Source: a virus. Taken from it: a DNA stretch of 22,027 bases. Both the position numbers and the translations under genes were made by a program. Location: positions 1-22,027 of IMG/VR virus record IMGVR_UViG_3300034954_000646. One strand, given 5' to 3'. Below the pieces are notes generated by a model. The model made no database searches, was not told the DNA's origin, and saw nothing but the letters and a program-made list of their open reading frames with translations. Shown here one piece after another: positions 20,079-22,027 of this stretch; the first letter of the stretch is position 1; every line of letters starts with the position of its first letter.

Positions 20079-20537
20079 CTATATGTCTTTTTTAGGTTCT
20101 TTAGAGGCAGAGTCTGCCTTATACAACTTTTCTATTATTGCTCTTGCATTGTCCACTGAATTTATATATCCCATGCTTCTATCAATATCTGGATGTTGAC
20201 GTTTGAATCCACCCTCGATGATGTTGTTATAAGTTTTGATTACTAGATCATCTTTGATCTCAGATAAAGTAATAATTTTATCAAGACTCAATACAAAAAC
20301 ATCTTCTTCTGTCATTTTTATCCAAGGTTCAAACTTGTACCCCAAGGGTACATTCGCACCTGCGGTGCGAACCTCTTGACATATGACAGGATTATCAATA
20401 ATTATTTGCTCCTCTTCTGATGAATAATCTACAATTACTTTAGTGAGAATCTCCTCTCCACTGACAAGTTTTACCGTGGCAACAAACTCATCATACGGTT
20501 CTTTGTTTTTATCAGATTTTGATCTGAATAATTTCAT
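20079..20537 (-). CDS. Hypothetical protein, possible Sm-like barrel
   Basis: The 152-aa protein (ATG at 20537, MKLFRSKSDKNKEPYDEF) has an N-terminal strand-rich part with ATVKLVSGEEILTKVIVDY, IIIDNPVIC, YKFEPWIKM and VFVLSLDKIITLSEI, a succession of about five strands like Sm/LSm proteins, then a helical, charged C-terminus. The pattern VKLxxGEEI-(n)-INP-(n)-EPW-(n)-LS-x5-T is similar to the 87-aa protein at 6188-6451. An in-frame TTG at 20576 is possible but gives a 65-nt overlap with uvsW; the ATG overlaps by 26 nt. RNA or protein binding would fit the fold, but this is inference. Confidence 0.75.
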   Translation of the reverse strand: MKLFRSKSDKNKEPYDEFVATVKLVSGEEILTKVIVDYSSEEEQIIIDNPVICQEVRTAGANVPLGYKFEPWIKMTEEDVFVLSLDKIITLSEIKDDLVIKTYNNIIEGGFKRQHPDIDRSMGYINSVDNARAIIEKLYKADSASKEPKKDI

Positions 20538-21960
20538 AACTGAACTTTTCCTCGTTGTAGTATTTGATGCGTTCAATCAAATGATTCAATGTATAGTTTT
20601 GTTTTGACCCTTTTTTACAATCATCTGCTATGTCATACAAAGTAGCGTTCAATTTATCTTTACTCTTTCTAAGAACTCTACCTATGGATTGTAAAGTTCT
20701 GATCCTAGATTTACTAGGAGATGCAAAGATTACATTATGTAGATTCTTGATGTTGATGCCTGTTGAGAACGTACCAAAAGATGCGATAATAATTGCATCG
20801 TTCTCCTCCTCAGTAATTCTTCTTACTGATTCTCTCTCCTCAACATCTACTCCACCGTGAACAAAGAAAATTTTTCGTTCATCATTATTTATTATATCGT
20901 AAAGCACCTCACCATGGGTGGCAACCCTACTGTATAGTATCAATGTGTTACCTTTCAAGTCCCACGCTAGGTTTCTTATGAACTTATTTCTTTTTTCATG
21001 TGTGATTAAAAACTGCACCTCATCCTCATACGTGTCAAAGGTTGTTGGTTCATGTTTGAGTAGCAGCACCTTGATATTGAGTGTTGCTAGATAACCTTTC
21101 TCCTGTAACTCTTTAGTATTGACGATTTTATATGAGGGTCCGAATAGACCTTCAAGCACCCACTTATGAGTTTGTGTACCATCAAGCGTACCTGTGAAAC
21201 CATACCTATACTTGGTATCATATAGTTTTGTCATGATACTTACCAGCGACTTGGACTTAAATTGATGTGCCTCGTCACCAATTACCACACCAAACTTTTC
21301 AAACCATGTCTTAGGTAATTTGTATATTGATTGCCAAGTTGATATTATAACTGGTTTTTTACTAAGTAAGTCTTTACCTGCATAAATTTTGTGGCAATAT
21401 GTGTCTGCATCCCAACTGTAGTCTATGAAGTCCTTGTACATTTGCTCAACCAATGATGTGGTGGGAACAATGATGAGTGTTGACCTTTGATGTTCTGTGT
21501 GATATCTTGTAATAGCGTATATCATAAGGGACTTACCTGACCCTGTAGGTGATATCAATAGTCTTCTATTTTTTTGCAATGCATCAGTCACACCCTCAAT
21601 CTGATAGTCACGAGGTTTGTATTTCGAGATTCCCGTTAGGTAGTCCTTTACTCCCTCATGAGAGACTGATTCCGTCTCTTGGTACGGGAGGCCATAGAAC
21701 TTGGAGTTTTCAAATTCGTAATCGTAATCGTATCTGCGACAAAATTGAACAATCTTATCTAGAAGACCAACGTAGATTTGATTTTTCTGTAGATTGAAAA
21801 GTCTTATCTTACCATCCCAATACTTTGACCTGTATTGTGGCATGAATTTAGCACCTGGCACATCAAATGTAAACTCATCTTGTAACTCATGACTTATATG
21901 TGCATCGCATTCTATCTGTAAATATACTTCATTCTTCTTTTTGATAACAAGATTAGCCAT
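20512..21960 (-). CDS. uvsW: UvsW recombination helicase
   Basis: UvsW is an SF2 helicase that unwinds R-loops and branched DNA and moves T4 replication from origin-dependent to recombination-dependent mode. From the ATG at 21960 the protein is 482 aa: an N-terminal domain (PQYRSKYWDGKIRLFN), Walker A SPTGSGKS (137-144), DEAH (229-232), GFTGT and the C-terminal motif VI QSIGRVLRK (424-432). T4 UvsW is about 500 aa. A second ATG 33 nt upstream (21993) is in frame, but the chosen start aligns with T4 UvsW and overlaps the upstream gene by only 8 nt. Confidence 0.96.
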   Translation of the reverse strand: MANLVIKKKNEVYLQIECDAHISHELQDEFTFDVPGAKFMPQYRSKYWDGKIRLFNLQKNQIYVGLLDKIVQFCRRYDYDYEFENSKFYGLPYQETESVSHEGVKDYLTGISKYKPRDYQIEGVTDALQKNRRLLISPTGSGKSLMIYAITRYHTEHQRSTLIIVPTTSLVEQMYKDFIDYSWDADTYCHKIYAGKDLLSKKPVIISTWQSIYKLPKTWFEKFGVVIGDEAHQFKSKSLVSIMTKLYDTKYRYGFTGTLDGTQTHKWVLEGLFGPSYKIVNTKELQEKGYLATLNIKVLLLKHEPTTFDTYEDEVQFLITHEKRNKFIRNLAWDLKGNTLILYSRVATHGEVLYDIINNDERKIFFVHGGVDVEERESVRRITEEENDAIIIASFGTFSTGINIKNLHNVIFASPSKSRIRTLQSIGRVLRKSKDKLNATLYDIADDCKKGSKQNYTLNHLIERIKYYNEEKFSYEIIQIKI

Positions 21961-22027
21961 AACCAGAAGAGAATCTTCGCCACTCAATAGCATTCTTTAT
22001 TTGATAGGTTCTATTAGAGATTTGCCT
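21953..22027 (-). CDS. uvsY: Probable UvsY C-terminus (5' part outside window)
   Basis: A frame open to the window edge ends at a TAA (21955-21953) and encodes RQISNRTYQIKNAIEWRRFS then SGYG. The end of T4 UvsY, RGFAIKHIQDMRAFEAGK, has the same spacing: R-x-(F/Y)-x-I-K, then R-x-F-x-x-G. UvsY loads UvsX on gp32-coated DNA and lies next to uvsW in cyanophages. The other two frames close within 33 nt of the edge. Only 24 residues are visible, so the identity is likely but not proven. Confidence 0.6.
   Translation of the reverse strand, partial: RQISNRTYQIKNAIEWRRFSSGYG

Noticed and set aside
1-22027. CRISPR array, insertion sequence, integrase or attachment site
   Set aside because: I saw no regularly spaced repeats, transposase or integrase motifs, or tRNA gene on either strand; the only tandem repeat is the short one at the regA end.

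Overview
The window is a piece of a T4-like myovirus genome that infects marine cyanobacteria (Prochlorococcus or Synechococcus). The evidence is a nearly complete T4 replication, recombination and late-transcription module (gp41, UvsX, gp43, RegA, gp62, gp44, gp45, gp46, gp47, gp55, UvsW and the last residues of a probable UvsY) interleaved with genes typical of cyanophages: three high-light-inducible (hli) genes, an Hsp20 chaperone, speD, DUF4385 and DUF3110 proteins, a 2OG-Fe(II) oxygenase and a small outer-membrane-like protein. The DNA is AT-rich. Every gene I can support lies on the minus strand, so transcription runs from high to low coordinates and both window edges cut genes.

Right part (about 22027 to 16522): the end of uvsY, uvsW and a possible Sm-like protein; then a consensus sigma-70 promoter and a tightly overlapping gp55 - gp47 - DUF3110 - gp46 unit. 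Middle (about 16500 to 13751): a perfect T4-type late promoter (TATAAATA), a highly structured leader, a 117-aa beta-barrel-like protein and a strong intrinsic terminator; then two tiny ORFs, a consensus sigma-70 promoter, and a chain of seven small genes joined by 1-4 nt overlaps or a 2-nt gap (three hli genes, then 56-, 24- and 30-aa hydrophobic peptides and a 106-aa exported protein). A further extended -10 promoter leads into gp45, a 27-aa membrane peptide and speD. Left part (about 13754 to 7703): one long overlapping operon, speD - DUF4385 - oxygenase - gp44 - sugar-nucleotide epimerase - adenine methylase - basic protein - small proteins - gp62 - regA. After a short gap with a promoter-like site and a UUCG hairpin come hsp20, a nucleotidyltransferase, a second possible Sm-like protein, a B12/radical-SAM enzyme, DNA polymerase, a cytidylyltransferase, uvsX and the helicase gp41.

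Together the genes make the phage replisome (gp41, 43, 44/62, 45), recombination-dependent replication (UvsX/W/Y, 46/47), control of translation (RegA) and late transcription (gp55 with gp45 as mobile activator), plus genes that probably protect or reprogram the photosynthetic host (Hli, polyamine synthesis, small membrane peptides).

The observations most worth a second look are: a very basic 170-aa protein whose first residues look like the T4 capsid-targeting sequence of injected internal head proteins, followed by prohead-protease-like sites; the coupled micro-ORF membrane-peptide operon behind hli; the structured leader between a late promoter and the outer-membrane-like gene; and a pair of possible Sm-like paralogues.
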